This document shows, piece after piece, positions 1-9,779 of a stretch of DNA of 64,000 nucleotides. The translations under genes were made by a program, and so were the position numbers. Under the pieces are notes generated by a model that searched no databases, was not told the origin of the DNA, and worked only from the letters and a program-made list of their open reading frames with translations. The stretch spans positions 1-64,000 of the forward strand of contig NZ_LIQZ01000022.1 of NCBI RefSeq assembly GCF_001418655.1. The letters are read 5' to 3'. The DNA is from Streptomyces phaeochromogenes. Its GTDB lineage: Bacteria; Actinomycetota; Actinomycetes; Streptomycetales; Streptomycetaceae. Each line of letters opens with the position of its first letter. Within the stretch, counting starts at the first letter, position 1.

Positions 1-162
1 GACGCAGGTGACCTGGCTGGGGTAGACGGCCAGGTCGACGGTGTGCAGGGCGCGGACGTTGCCGTAGGCCTTGCCGGCCCCGCGCAGTTCGACGATCGGC
101 TCGCTGGTGTCGGGCTTGTCCTTGACCGCCGCGCCGTTGGGGGAGGTGTTGTTGGTGGTCAT
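1..162 (-). CDS. Sugar ABC transporter ATP-binding protein (5' end only)
   Basis: Only the first 54 residues are inside the window; the gene runs off the left edge before the Walker A motif. The visible part begins MTTNNTSPNGAAVKDK and continues with EPIVELRGAGKAYGNVRAL, the usual N-terminal strand of RbsA/FrcA-type sugar importer ATPases. A GGAGGT ribosome site ends 6 nt before the ATG, inside the end of the permease gene. Only 4 nt separate the two genes, so this is the third gene of a binding protein-permease-ATPase operon. By context the substrate is probably myo-inositol. Whether the ATPase has one or two nucleotide-binding domains cannot be seen. Confidence 0.8.
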   Translation of the reverse strand, partial: MTTNNTSPNGAAVKDKPDTSEPIVELRGAGKAYGNVRALHTVDLAVYPSQVTCV

Positions 163-166
163 GGCT

Positions 167-1240
167 TTACCTCCGGGTGGCCTGGCGGCGGACCCACAGA
201 TTGACGAGGGCGGCGAGCAGGAGCATGACGCCGAGGAAGGCCTTGAACCAGTCGGGGTTCCAGTTGGCGTAGACGATGCCCTGGGAGACCATGCCGAAGA
301 TGAAGGCGCCGATGACCGGGCCGATCGCGGAGCCGTAGCCGCCGGTGAGCAGGCAGCCTCCGATGACCGCGGCGATGATGTACAGGAACTCGTTGCCCAC
401 ACCCTCGCCGGACTGGACGGTGTTGAACGAGAACAGGATGTGCATCCCGACGAACCAGGCACCCGCCCCGACGCCCATGAACAGGGCGATCTTGGTGAAG
501 GTGACCGGCACACCAACCGCACGCGCGGATTCCTTGCTGCCGCCGGTCGCGAAGATCCAGTTCCCGAACTTGGTGCGCAGCAGCAGCCAGGTCGCAGCCG
601 CGGCGAACACGAACCAGTAGAACACCGTGATCTTCACATCGACACCGCCGATGCTGATCTCGGAGGCGAAGACCTTCTTGGCCTGGTCGAAGCCGTCCAT
701 GTCACTGATCGAGTCCGTTGCCACGTTCCCGGTGAAGATCTTCGTGATGGCGAGGTTGGCGCCCTGCAGGATCAGGAACGACCCCAGCGTGATCAGGAAG
801 CACGGCAGACCGGTACGTACGAGCAGGTAGCCGTTGAACGCGCCGATCGCCAGCGACACGAGCAGGGCGACGACGATGCCGGTCCACACGTTCATGGAGA
901 GCTGGAAGCTCCACATGCTCGCGGTGAGCGCGGACGTGGTGACCGCGACACCGGCGGAGAGGTCGAACTCGCCACCGATCATCAACAGCGCCACCGGGAG
1001 GGCCATGATGCCCATCACCGACGACTCGTAGAGCACGTTGGCCAGCGAACCGGCCTCGCGGAAGGGGGAAGCGACCGCGAAGAAGAACACGTACACGGCG
1101 ATCGCCGCGATCAGCGCGCCGATCTCCGGACGGGCCGCCAGCCTGCGGCTCAGGGAGCGTTCCGAGGTCCGGCCGTCCTTGGGGGCGGCCGGCGGAGCCG
1201 GCGACGAGGGACTCGTCGCCGGTGCCGTTGCCTGGGACAT
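167..1240 (-). CDS. Sugar (probably inositol) ABC transporter permease, RbsC type
   Basis: A 357-residue membrane protein of the RbsC/FrcC/XylH permease family. A Pro/Ala-rich cytoplasmic tail of about 35 residues precedes roughly ten hydrophobic segments. Family signatures seen are GGEFDLSAG after the second segment and the ATPase-contacting loop GGSKESARAVGV near residue 240. The ATG at 1240 (MSQATAPA) is chosen because it lies 5 nt after the binding-protein stop, whereas the longer open frame runs into that upstream gene. It should form the membrane channel with the ATPase at 1-162 and the lipoprotein at 1246-2262. The divergent iol genes point to inositol as substrate; this is inference from context. 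Confidence 0.88.
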   Translation of the reverse strand: MSQATAPATSPSSPAPPAAPKDGRTSERSLSRRLAARPEIGALIAAIAVYVFFFAVASPFREAGSLANVLYESSVMGIMALPVALLMIGGEFDLSAGVAVTTSALTASMWSFQLSMNVWTGIVVALLVSLAIGAFNGYLLVRTGLPCFLITLGSFLILQGANLAITKIFTGNVATDSISDMDGFDQAKKVFASEISIGGVDVKITVFYWFVFAAAATWLLLRTKFGNWIFATGGSKESARAVGVPVTFTKIALFMGVGAGAWFVGMHILFSFNTVQSGEGVGNEFLYIIAAVIGGCLLTGGYGSAIGPVIGAFIFGMVSQGIVYANWNPDWFKAFLGVMLLLAALVNLWVRRQATRR

Positions 1241-1245
1241 GGAAA

Positions 1246-2262
1246 TCACCGAGTGCCCTTCGCGGCGAACTTCGCGATGGTTTCGACGTTGGACTTGTCG
1301 ACGAACGCCGGACCGGTCAGCACCGGCTCCTGACCACCGCCACTGAAGTTGCCGTTGGTCTTGTAGAGCCACAGCGAGTCGACGGACAAGTAGCCCTGAA
1401 GGTAGGGCTGTTGGTCGACGGCGAACTGGATGTCGCCGTCCTCGATGGCTCCGATGAGGTCCTTGTTGAGGTCGAAGGTCGCCAGTTTGGCTTTGCTGCC
1501 CGCGTCACCCAGCGACTGCACGGCCGTCATGGCGAACGGGGCACCGAGCGTGACCACGTAGTCGATCGAGCTGTCCTGCTTGAGCTTGGCGGTGATCGTC
1601 GACTTCACGGACGGCATGTTCGTGCCGTTCACGTACAGGTTCGTGGTCTTGCCCTTGAAGGTCTTCTTGACGCCTGCGCAGCGCGCTTCCAGAGCCACGT
1701 GGCCCTGCTCCTGGATCACGCAGATGTTGTTCTTCGCGCCGAGTTCGTTGAGCTTCCGGCCGAAGGCCTCACCGGCGACGTACTCGTCCTGGCCGAAGTA
1801 CTCCAGCAGACCCTGCTCCTTCCAGTCGTCGACGCCTCCGTTGAACCCGACGACCGGGATGCCGGCCTTCTCCGCCTTGGCGACCGTGGACTTCATGGCG
1901 TCGGGCTTGGCCAGGGTGACCGCGATGCCGTCGACCTTCTGGTCGATCGCGTTCTGCACGAGGTTGGCCTGCTTGGCCGAGTCCGGGCTGCTGGAGTACA
2001 CCAGCTCGACGTTGTCCTTGGCCGCGGCGGCCTCCGCTCCCTTGCGGATCGTGTCCCAGAAGGTGTCACCGGAGGCCGCGTGAGTGATCATCGCGACCTT
2101 CATACGGGGGGTGTCGGCCTTGCCTGCAGACACGTTGCCCGTGTCCTCCTCGGCCTTCTTGCCACCGGAGTCGCTGGAACAGCCGGTGACTATCAGGGCC
2201 GCCGCGGAGGCCACGGCGACGAGGGCGAATCTGCGGGAACGGGTGCGAAACGTGCGGTCCAT
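1246..2262 (-). CDS. Sugar ABC transporter substrate-binding lipoprotein
   Basis: 338 residues with a lipoprotein signal: positively charged start, hydrophobic core and lipobox VTGC with Cys at about residue 28. The mature part is a periplasmic-binding-protein fold of the ribose/galactose type (MKVAMITHAASGDTFWDTI; DGIAVTLAKPDAM; GIPVVGFNGGVDDW; YVVTLGAPFAMTAVQSLGD; AVDQQPYLQGYLSVDSL). It would capture the sugar outside the membrane and deliver it to the permease encoded 5 nt downstream. First gene of the leftward operon, transcribed from the operator-bearing divergent region 2263-2576. An inositol ligand is inferred from the adjacent iol genes. Confidence 0.88.
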   Translation of the reverse strand: MDRTFRTRSRRFALVAVASAAALIVTGCSSDSGGKKAEEDTGNVSAGKADTPRMKVAMITHAASGDTFWDTIRKGAEAAAAKDNVELVYSSSPDSAKQANLVQNAIDQKVDGIAVTLAKPDAMKSTVAKAEKAGIPVVGFNGGVDDWKEQGLLEYFGQDEYVAGEAFGRKLNELGAKNNICVIQEQGHVALEARCAGVKKTFKGKTTNLYVNGTNMPSVKSTITAKLKQDSSIDYVVTLGAPFAMTAVQSLGDAGSKAKLATFDLNKDLIGAIEDGDIQFAVDQQPYLQGYLSVDSLWLYKTNGNFSGGGQEPVLTGPAFVDKSNVETIAKFAAKGTR

Positions 2263-2422
2263 CTTTCCGGCACCTCACTGTGCGACAGGGGAAAGGGAGC
2301 AGGGGCAGCGGTCCGGGCAGGTGCCCGGTCCTTCGGCCCGTACGGAAGGAGACCGCAGGGCCACGTACCGACAAACTCGGCTGTGCTGTTGGGAGGGGAT
2401 GTAAGTCCCTGACAGACCCCGC

Positions 2423-2443
2423 TGTCAATACTTTGTTAAGACA
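2423..2443. promoter_or_regulatory. Candidate iol operator 1 (overlaps leftward -35)
   Basis: The core TGTCAATACTTTGT (2423-2436) recurs inverted at 2473-2486 with 13 of 14 bases identical. The 21-bp site begins TGTC and ends GACA, an imperfect dyad centred at 2433. On the minus strand it contains TTGACA (2428 to 2423), a consensus -35 for the transporter operon, with CTTACA 17 bp further as a weak -10. A bound repressor would cover this promoter. The GntR protein at 8879-9661 is the likely binder, by inference. Confidence 0.65.
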
Positions 2444-2465
2444 TCATTTCACGATCACGTGAGAA

Positions 2466-2486
2466 TGTAAGTACAAAGTCTTGACA
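2466..2486. promoter_or_regulatory. Candidate iol operator 2 (overlaps rightward -35)
   Basis: It holds ACAAAGTCTTGACA (2473-2486), the inverted copy of operator 1. Its dyad centre (2476) is 43 bp from that of operator 1, about four helical turns, so both would face the same side of the DNA. The last six bases are TTGACA, used as the -35 of the promoter reading to iolC. Confidence 0.65.
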
Positions 2487-2509
2487 TGGCTCGGCCTCGG
2501 TCTTACACC
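2481..2509 (+). promoter_or_regulatory. Probable iolC promoter
   Basis: TTGACA (2481-2486), a 17-bp spacer, then TACACC (2504-2509) as a weak -10. The -35 is perfect and lies in operator 2. Transcription would start near 2516, about 60 nt before the iolC ATG. Confidence 0.5.
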
Positions 2510-2576
2510 TAGGACACACCGGTCCCCTGCATCCCGCACCCCCGGAAGCCCGCAGTCACCACGAGGAGCGACGCGT

Positions 2577-3527
2577 ATGACCGAGTCCTTCGACCTGATC
2601 ACCATGGGTCGCATCGGTGTCGATCTCTACCCTCTGCAGACCGGAGTGCCGCTCGCGCGTGTCGAAACCTTCGGTAAATTCCTCGGTGGCTCGGCGGCCA
2701 ACGTGGCGGTCGCCGCGGCCCGTCTCGGCCGTTCCACGGCGATCGTCACCCGAACCGGCGATGATCCCTTCGGAGCCTATCTCCACCAGGCTCTCAAGGA
2801 GTTCGGGGTCGACGATCGCTGGGTCACCCCCGTAGAGGCGTACCCGACGCCGGTCACGTTCTGTGAGATCTTCCCGCCCGACGACTTCCCGCTGTACTTC
2901 TACCGGCAGCCCAAGGCGCCCGACCTGGAGATCCGCACCGACGAGCTGGACTTCTTCGCCGTCCGGGCCGCGAAGATCTTCTGGATCACCGGCACAGGTC
3001 TGAGCGAGGAGCCCAGCCGCTCCGCCACGCTCGCGGCCCTCAAGGCGCGCGCCAAGGCCGGCACCACCGTCTTCGACCTCGACTGGCGCCCCATGTTCTG
3101 GAAGAACCCGGCCGAGGCCCGCCCGTACTACGCCGAAGCCCTGCGGCATGTCACCGTCGCCGTCGGCAACCTTGAGGAGTGCGAGGTCGCCACCGGCGTC
3201 CGCGAGCCGCGCGCCTGCGCCGAGGCCCTCCTCGAAGCGGGCGTGGAACTGGCCGTCGTCAAGCAGGGCCCCAAGGGCGTCCTCGCCGTCCACCGCGACG
3301 GCACCACCGCGGAAGTGCCGCCCGTACCCGTCGAGGTGGTCAACGGCCTCGGCGCGGGCGACGCGTTCGGCGGCTCGCTCTGCCACGGGCTGCTGGCCGG
3401 CTGGGAGCTGGAGAAGACGATGCGGTACGCCAACGCGGCCGGAGCCCTGGTCGCCTCCCGCCTCGCCTGCTCCTCCGCGATGCCGACCGCCGCCGAGGTC
3501 GAGGATCTCGTCGCCTCCCGCGCCTGA
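2577..3527 (+). CDS. iolC: 5-dehydro-2-deoxygluconokinase
   Basis: 316-residue PfkB-family sugar kinase. It should phosphorylate 2-deoxy-5-keto-gluconate to the 6-phosphate in the myo-inositol pathway. The N-terminal PfkB signature GGSAANVAVAAARLG (about residues 38-52) and the C-terminal ATP/anion-hole signature NGLGAGDAFGGS with catalytic Asp262 are intact. The ATG at 2577 is preceded by GAGGAG at the right distance; an upstream in-frame extension has no ribosome site and would start inside the promoter. First gene of the iol operon, followed 30 nt later by the Cgl0159-type gene. The family is certain; the substrate follows from iolB, iolD and iolA downstream. Confidence 0.93.
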   Translation: MTESFDLITMGRIGVDLYPLQTGVPLARVETFGKFLGGSAANVAVAAARLGRSTAIVTRTGDDPFGAYLHQALKEFGVDDRWVTPVEAYPTPVTFCEIFPPDDFPLYFYRQPKAPDLEIRTDELDFFAVRAAKIFWITGTGLSEEPSRSATLAALKARAKAGTTVFDLDWRPMFWKNPAEARPYYAEALRHVTVAVGNLEECEVATGVREPRACAEALLEAGVELAVVKQGPKGVLAVHRDGTTAEVPPVPVEVVNGLGAGDAFGGSLCHGLLAGWELEKTMRYANAAGALVASRLACSSAMPTAAEVEDLVASRA

Positions 3528-3557
3528 CGGCGCCACCCCTTGAACGGAGCCAAACCC

Positions 3558-4436
3558 TTGAGCATCACCATCCCCGACCTCGTCAGGGTGCGCGCCCGGC
3601 ACCCGGAGGCGGTGGCCGAAGCAGCCGCCCGCCGGACCCGGCGTCCCCTCGTCGGCGACAGCGGCCGCCTCATGATCGTGGCGGCCGACCACCCGGCACG
3701 CGGCGCGCTCGGAGTCGGCGATCGCAGGCTGGCGATGGCCAACCGCGCCGACCTGCTGGAGCGGCTGTGCATCGCGCTGTCGCGGCCGGGGGTGGACGGG
3801 GTGCTCGCCACCGCCGACATCCTGGACGACCTGCTCCTGCTCGGCGCGCTGGAGAACAAGGTCGTCATGGGCTCCATGAACCGCGGCGGCCTGGCCGGTG
3901 CCGTCTTCGAGATGGACGACCGGTTCACCGGACACCGCGCCGAGGACATGGCCCGGCTGAACTTCGACGCGGGCAAGCTGCTGCTGCGCATCGACTACGA
4001 CGACCCCGGCTCGCTGACCACCCTGGAGTCGACCGCCCGCGCGATCGACGACATGGCCGCGCACCGGCTTCCCGTGTTCGTCGAGCCGTTCATCTCCCGC
4101 CGCGTCGAGGGAACGGTCCGCAACGACCTCACCGCCGAGGCCGTCACCCGCTCCATCGCCATCGCCTCCGGGCTCGGCGGCACCTCCGCCTACACCTGGC
4201 TGAAACTGCCCGTCACCAGCGACCCGGACGACATGGCCGCCGTACTGGAGACCTCGACCCTGCCCGCCGTCCTGCTCGGCGGCGAGGTCGGCAGGGACCA
4301 GGAGGGCGCGTACGAGAGATGGCGCAAGGCCCTGCGACTGCCCACCGTGCAGGGCCTGGTCGTCGGCCGGTCCCTGCTCTATCCCGCCGAGGGCAGTGTG
4401 GAGACCGCGGTGGACACCGCGGTCGGCCTGCTCTGA
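3558..4436 (+). CDS. Cgl0159-type (beta/alpha)8 barrel, class I aldolase-like
   Basis: 292 residues from a TTG start (3558) with GGAG 8 nt upstream; the TTG at 3540 has no ribosome site. It resembles the DhnA/FbaB/LacD class I aldolase group: RLMIVAADHPARGALG near the N-terminus, GVDGVLATADILDD, VEPFISRRVEG, and the late strand TWLKLPVTSDPDD, where the Lys is placed like the Schiff-base lysine of the group, then AVLLGGEVGRDQE. Such genes sit in actinobacterial iol clusters. No iolJ-type aldolase is present here, so cleaving 2-deoxy-5-keto-gluconate 6-phosphate into dihydroxyacetone phosphate and malonate semialdehyde is a plausible role, not shown by the sequence. An older name for such genes is deoxyribose-phosphate aldolase. 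Confidence 0.8.
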   Translation: MSITIPDLVRVRARHPEAVAEAAARRTRRPLVGDSGRLMIVAADHPARGALGVGDRRLAMANRADLLERLCIALSRPGVDGVLATADILDDLLLLGALENKVVMGSMNRGGLAGAVFEMDDRFTGHRAEDMARLNFDAGKLLLRIDYDDPGSLTTLESTARAIDDMAAHRLPVFVEPFISRRVEGTVRNDLTAEAVTRSIAIASGLGGTSAYTWLKLPVTSDPDDMAAVLETSTLPAVLLGGEVGRDQEGAYERWRKALRLPTVQGLVVGRSLLYPAEGSVETAVDTAVGLL

Positions 4437-4455
4437 CCGGAAGGATCCACTTTTC

Positions 4456-5346
4456 ATGACCAGCGCACACCACCTGCCCGCGGGCAAGGCCGCGAGCGGC
4501 CCGTACGCCGTGGACGTCACCCCGGAGAGCGCCGGCTGGGACCACTCCAGCCTCCGCGTCCTCGAACTCGCGCCCGGCGGCACGCACTTGTTCACCGCCG
4601 GCGACAGCGAGTGGATCGTGACATCGCTCGGTGGCGGCTGCACCGTCACGGTCGATGACGACTTCGGCCGCGAAGAGTTCCAGGTGCGCGGCCGTGCGAG
4701 CGTGTTCAGCGGTGCCAGCGACTTCGTATACGTTCCGCGTGACGCGACCGCGACGCTCACCTCGGCCGACGGCGGGCGCTTCGCGCTCACCGGGGCCCGC
4801 TGCTCCCGGCGTCTGCCGGCCCGCTACGAGCCCGCCGAGTTCGTCCCGGTCGAGCTGCGCGGCACCGGCAACTGCTCCCGCATGGTCCGCAACTTCGGCG
4901 CGGCCGGGGTCTTCGAGTGCGACAAGCTCATCGCGGTCGAGGTGATCACCCCGGGCGGCAACTGGTCCTCGTACCCGCCGCACAAGCACGACGAGAACCG
5001 GCCCGGCGAGGAGTCGGAGCTGGAGGAGATCTACTACTTCGAGATCGCCGACCACGAGGGCACGCCCGGCCTCGGCTACCAGCGGGTCTCCCCGTCCGGC
5101 CACGGCAGCGGCACCGATGTGCTCGCCGAGGTGCGCGGCGGCGACGTCGTCCTGATCCCGGACGGCTGGCACGGCCCCTCCATCGCCGCGCCGGGCCACG
5201 ACATGTACTACCTCAACGTCATGGCGGGCCCCGGCGCCGACCGGGCCTGGCTGATCTGCGACCACCCCGACCACGCCTGGATCCGCGACACCTGGCCGAG
5301 CCAGCCCGTCGACCCCCGGCTGACCCGACCCACCGCCCCCCAGTGA
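4456..5346 (+). CDS. iolB: 5-deoxy-glucuronate isomerase
   Basis: 296-residue two-cupin protein of the KduI/IolB family, which converts 5-deoxy-glucuronate to 2-deoxy-5-keto-gluconate. The family block YPPHKHDENRPGEESELEEI (His/His/Glu metal ligands) lies near residues 175-195, followed by YYFEIADHEGTPGLGYQRV. The C-terminal part has DGWHGPSIAAPGHDMYYLN, with the last cupin histidines. The ATG at 4456 lies 19 nt after the preceding stop with GGAAGG upstream. It acts in the cytoplasm between IolD and IolC. Confidence 0.93.
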   Translation: MTSAHHLPAGKAASGPYAVDVTPESAGWDHSSLRVLELAPGGTHLFTAGDSEWIVTSLGGGCTVTVDDDFGREEFQVRGRASVFSGASDFVYVPRDATATLTSADGGRFALTGARCSRRLPARYEPAEFVPVELRGTGNCSRMVRNFGAAGVFECDKLIAVEVITPGGNWSSYPPHKHDENRPGEESELEEIYYFEIADHEGTPGLGYQRVSPSGHGSGTDVLAEVRGGDVVLIPDGWHGPSIAAPGHDMYYLNVMAGPGADRAWLICDHPDHAWIRDTWPSQPVDPRLTRPTAPQ

Positions 5347-5353
5347 GGAACCG

Positions 5354-7228
5354 ATGAGCCGCTCCACCCTCCGCCTGACCGTCGCCCAGGCTCTGGTGCG
5401 TTTCCTGGCCGTGCAGTACACCGAACGCGACGGCGTACGGCACCGGCTGATCGCAGGTACCTGGGGAATCTTCGGCCATGGCAACGTCGCCGGTATCGGC
5501 CAGGCGCTCCTGGAGGCCGGCGAGGAGACCATGCCGTTCCACCAGGGCCGCAACGAACAGGCCATGGTGCACGCCGCGGTCGGCCACGCCCGTCAGCTGA
5601 ACCGGCTCTCCGCGCAGGCGGTCACCACCTCCATCGGCCCCGGCGCGACCAACCTGGTCACCGGCGCGGCCCTGGCCACGGTCAACCGCCTCCCGGTGCT
5701 GCTCCTGCCCGGCGACTACTTCGCGACGCGCGCCGCCGACCCGCTGCTCCAGCAGCTGGAGCACCCCGTCGAGGCGGACCTGTCGGTCAACGACACGCTG
5801 CGCCCGGTCTCCCGCTACTTCGACCGGATCACCCGCCCCGAGGCGCTGATCCCGTCCGCCCTGAACGCGATGCGCGTGCTCGCCGACCCCGTCGAGACCG
5901 GCGCCGTCACCCTCGCCCTGCCGCAGGACGTCCAGGCCGAGGCGTACGACTGGCCCGAGGAGTTCTTCGCCGACCGGATCTGGCACGTACGCCGCCCGGC
6001 CCCCGAACCGGCCGAGCTCGCGGCGGCCGTGGAAGCCGTACGAGGCTCCCGGCGCCCCCTGATCGTCGCGGGCGGCGGCATCCACCACAGCGAGGCCGAG
6101 ATGGCCCTGAAGGCGTTCGTGGAGGCCACCGGCATCCCGGTCGCGTCCACCCAGGCCGGCAAGGGCTCCCTGCGCTACGACCACCCGGCGGACCTCGGCG
6201 GCGTCGGTCACACCGGCACCGCCGTCGCCGACGAACTCGCCCGCACCGCCGACCTGGTCATCGGCGTCGGCACCCGCTACACGGACTTCACCACCGCCTC
6301 CGCCACGCTCTTCCAGGAGCCGGGCGTGCGGTTCGTGAACCTCAACGTGGCCGCCTTCGACGCGCACAAGCTGAGCGCGAGGACCCTTGTCGCCGACGCC
6401 CGCGCCGGTCTGGAGGCCCTCACCGAGGCGCTGTCCGGCCACCGCGTGGACGCGGCGTACGAGGCCGAGTACCGCGCGGGCAAGGAGCGCTGGGAGGAGG
6501 TCGTGGACGCCGTGTACCGGGCGGACGACGAGCACGCCGTCCCCACCCAGACCCAGGTCCTCGGCGCCCTGGACGCCGTGGTCGGCGACGACGACGTCGT
6601 CATCAACGCGGCCGGCTCGCTCCCCGGCGACCTGCACAAGCTCTGGCGTGCGCGCAGCCCGCGCCAGTACCACCTGGAGTACGGCTACTCCTGCATGGGC
6701 TACGAGATCCCGGCGGGCATCGGCGTCCAGCAGGCCGCCCCCGGCACCCCCGTCTGGTCGCTGGTCGGCGACGGCACGTACCTGATGATGCCCACCGAGA
6801 TCGTCACCGCCGTCCAGGAGGGCCTGCCCGTCAACCTGGTGCTGATCCAGAACCACGGGTACGCGTCCATCGGCGGCCTCTCCGAGGAGACGGGCGGCGA
6901 GCGCTTCGGCACCGCCTACCGCTACCGGGCCGCCGACGGCACCTTCACCGGCGCCCCGCTGCCCGTGGACCTGGCCGCCAACGCCGCCAGCCTCGGCATG
7001 GACGTCCTGCGCGCCAAGACCGTCCGCGAACTGCGCGACGCGCTGGCCACGGCCCGCGCCTCGGACCGGCCGACGTGCGTGTACGTCGAGACCGACCCGA
7101 CGCCCACCGCCCCCGCCGCCGAGGCCTGGTGGGACGTACCGGTCGCCGAGGTCGCCTCCCGCGACGCCGCCTCCCGCGCCCGCGAGCGGTACGACGAGCG
7201 CGTCGTCGACCGTCGTCGCCACCTCTGA
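5354..7228 (+). CDS. iolD: 3D-(3,5/4)-trihydroxycyclohexane-1,2-dione acylhydrolase
   Basis: 624-residue thiamine-diphosphate enzyme that opens the ring of the trione intermediate to 5-deoxy-glucuronate. The N-terminal pyrimidine-binding domain contains the conserved Glu in PFHQGRNEQAMVHAAVG and TTSIGPGATNLVTGAALAT. The middle domain is of the acetolactate-synthase type. The C-terminal domain carries the Mg/ThDP motif GDGTYLMM, ending about 20 residues later in IQNHGYASIGG, as in the family. Full length. It starts 7 nt after iolB with GAGGAACCG before the ATG, so translation is probably linked. Confidence 0.94.
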   Translation: MSRSTLRLTVAQALVRFLAVQYTERDGVRHRLIAGTWGIFGHGNVAGIGQALLEAGEETMPFHQGRNEQAMVHAAVGHARQLNRLSAQAVTTSIGPGATNLVTGAALATVNRLPVLLLPGDYFATRAADPLLQQLEHPVEADLSVNDTLRPVSRYFDRITRPEALIPSALNAMRVLADPVETGAVTLALPQDVQAEAYDWPEEFFADRIWHVRRPAPEPAELAAAVEAVRGSRRPLIVAGGGIHHSEAEMALKAFVEATGIPVASTQAGKGSLRYDHPADLGGVGHTGTAVADELARTADLVIGVGTRYTDFTTASATLFQEPGVRFVNLNVAAFDAHKLSARTLVADARAGLEALTEALSGHRVDAAYEAEYRAGKERWEEVVDAVYRADDEHAVPTQTQVLGALDAVVGDDDVVINAAGSLPGDLHKLWRARSPRQYHLEYGYSCMGYEIPAGIGVQQAAPGTPVWSLVGDGTYLMMPTEIVTAVQEGLPVNLVLIQNHGYASIGGLSEETGGERFGTAYRYRAADGTFTGAPLPVDLAANAASLGMDVLRAKTVRELRDALATARASDRPTCVYVETDPTPTAPAAEAWWDVPVAEVASRDAASRARERYDERVVDRRRHL

Positions 7229-7259
7229 CCTCCCTCCGCTCACGAAAAGGATCCACACC

Positions 7260-8756
<1,497 letters not shown>

Positions 8757-8775
8757 CGGAAGCCGCATCCGAAGG

Positions 8776-8801
8776 AGGCCGTGCCCGACCGGGTACGGCC
8801 T
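8776..8801 (+). terminator. Hairpin between iolA and gntR
   Basis: AGGCCGTGCCC, GACC loop, GGGTACGGCCT: an 11-bp stem with one G-U pair, 20 nt after the iolA stop and 78 nt before the GntR start. It has no U-run. It may end or reduce transcription into the regulator or stabilise the iol mRNA. Confidence 0.5.
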
Positions 8802-8878
8802 CACCGAAGGGGTACGCGGCACCGGCACGACCTGACCGGACGCCACGCACCGACGGACATGTGAAGGGAGAGGGCTCC

Positions 8879-9661
8879 GTGGCAGAGACCGAGACCGCAC
8901 GTCAGTCGAACGCCGCCGCGTTCGACAGCCTGGAGGTCGCCCTGGACCGGGGCAGCCCGATCCCGCTCTACTACCAGCTCGCCCAGCAACTGGAGTCCGC
9001 GATCGAGCACAGGGCGCTCGCCCCGGGCAACCTGCTGGGCAACGAGGTGGACATCGCCGCCCGGCTCGGCCTGTCCCGGCCGACCGTCCGCCAGGCCATC
9101 CAGTCCCTGGTGGACAAGGGCCTGCTGGTGCGCCGCCGCGGGATCGGCACCCAGGTGGTGCACAGCCAGGTCCGTCGTTCGCTCGAACTGAGCAGCCTGT
9201 ACGACGACCTGGCGGCTGCCGGGCAGAACCCCGCGACCCAGGTGCTGCGCAACGAGATCGAATCGGCCTCGCCGGAGGTCGCCGCCGCTCTCGGCATCCC
9301 CGAGGGCCGGGACGTCATCGTGCTCGAAAGGCTGCGCTCCACCTACGGCGAACCCGTCGCACACCTGTGCAACTACCTGCCCGCCTCGCTCCTCGACCTG
9401 GACACCGAACGGCTTGAGGAGACCGGCCTCTACCGGATGATGCGGGCAGCCGGAATCACCCTGCACAGCGCCCACCAGACCGTGGGCGCCCGCTGCGCCA
9501 CCGCCGACGAGGGGACCCTGCTCGACGAGCCGGAGGGGGCCGCGCTGCTCACCATGTGCCGCACGGCCTACGACGACACCGGGCGGGCCGTAGAGTACGG
9601 GACCCACGTCTACCGCGCCGCGCGCTACACGTTCGACTTCCAGCTGCTCGTACGCCCCTGA
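8879..9661 (+). CDS. GntR/HutC-family transcriptional regulator, probable iol repressor
   Basis: 260 residues. The N-terminal winged helix (about 30-100) has IAARLGLSRPTVRQAIQSLV and the wing RRRGIGTQV. The C-terminal UTRA ligand domain includes VIVLERLRSTYGEPVAHLCN. The GTG at 8879 is favoured by GGGAGAGG just upstream; the long open frame before it is a shadow of iolA. It follows the iol genes on the same strand. GntR-type IolR proteins control inositol genes in other actinobacteria, so this protein is the best candidate for binding the twin operators at 2423-2486. The effector is unknown. Confidence 0.85.
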   Translation: MAETETARQSNAAAFDSLEVALDRGSPIPLYYQLAQQLESAIEHRALAPGNLLGNEVDIAARLGLSRPTVRQAIQSLVDKGLLVRRRGIGTQVVHSQVRRSLELSSLYDDLAAAGQNPATQVLRNEIESASPEVAAALGIPEGRDVIVLERLRSTYGEPVAHLCNYLPASLLDLDTERLEETGLYRMMRAAGITLHSAHQTVGARCATADEGTLLDEPEGAALLTMCRTAYDDTGRAVEYGTHVYRAARYTFDFQLLVRP

Positions 9662-9779
9662 TCGGGTGCGGCTGCCGGGGTCCGACGGCGGTCGCGGCGG
9701 TACGTTGGGCCCGTATCGCACGGGTGCACGGAGCGTGGCGTACGGGAACGGACCACTCCCCGGGACGGAGGGGGTCGCA

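Larger units (their letters stand above)
2263..2576. promoter_or_regulatory. Divergent control region between inositol transporter and iolC
   Basis: This 314-bp gap holds no gene. Its central part (about 2405-2490) is unusually AT-rich for this genome and contains two inverted copies of a 14-bp motif, two outward-facing TTGACA hexamers and, at 2562-2570, the GAGGAG ribosome site of iolC. The elements are listed separately. Confidence 0.8.
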
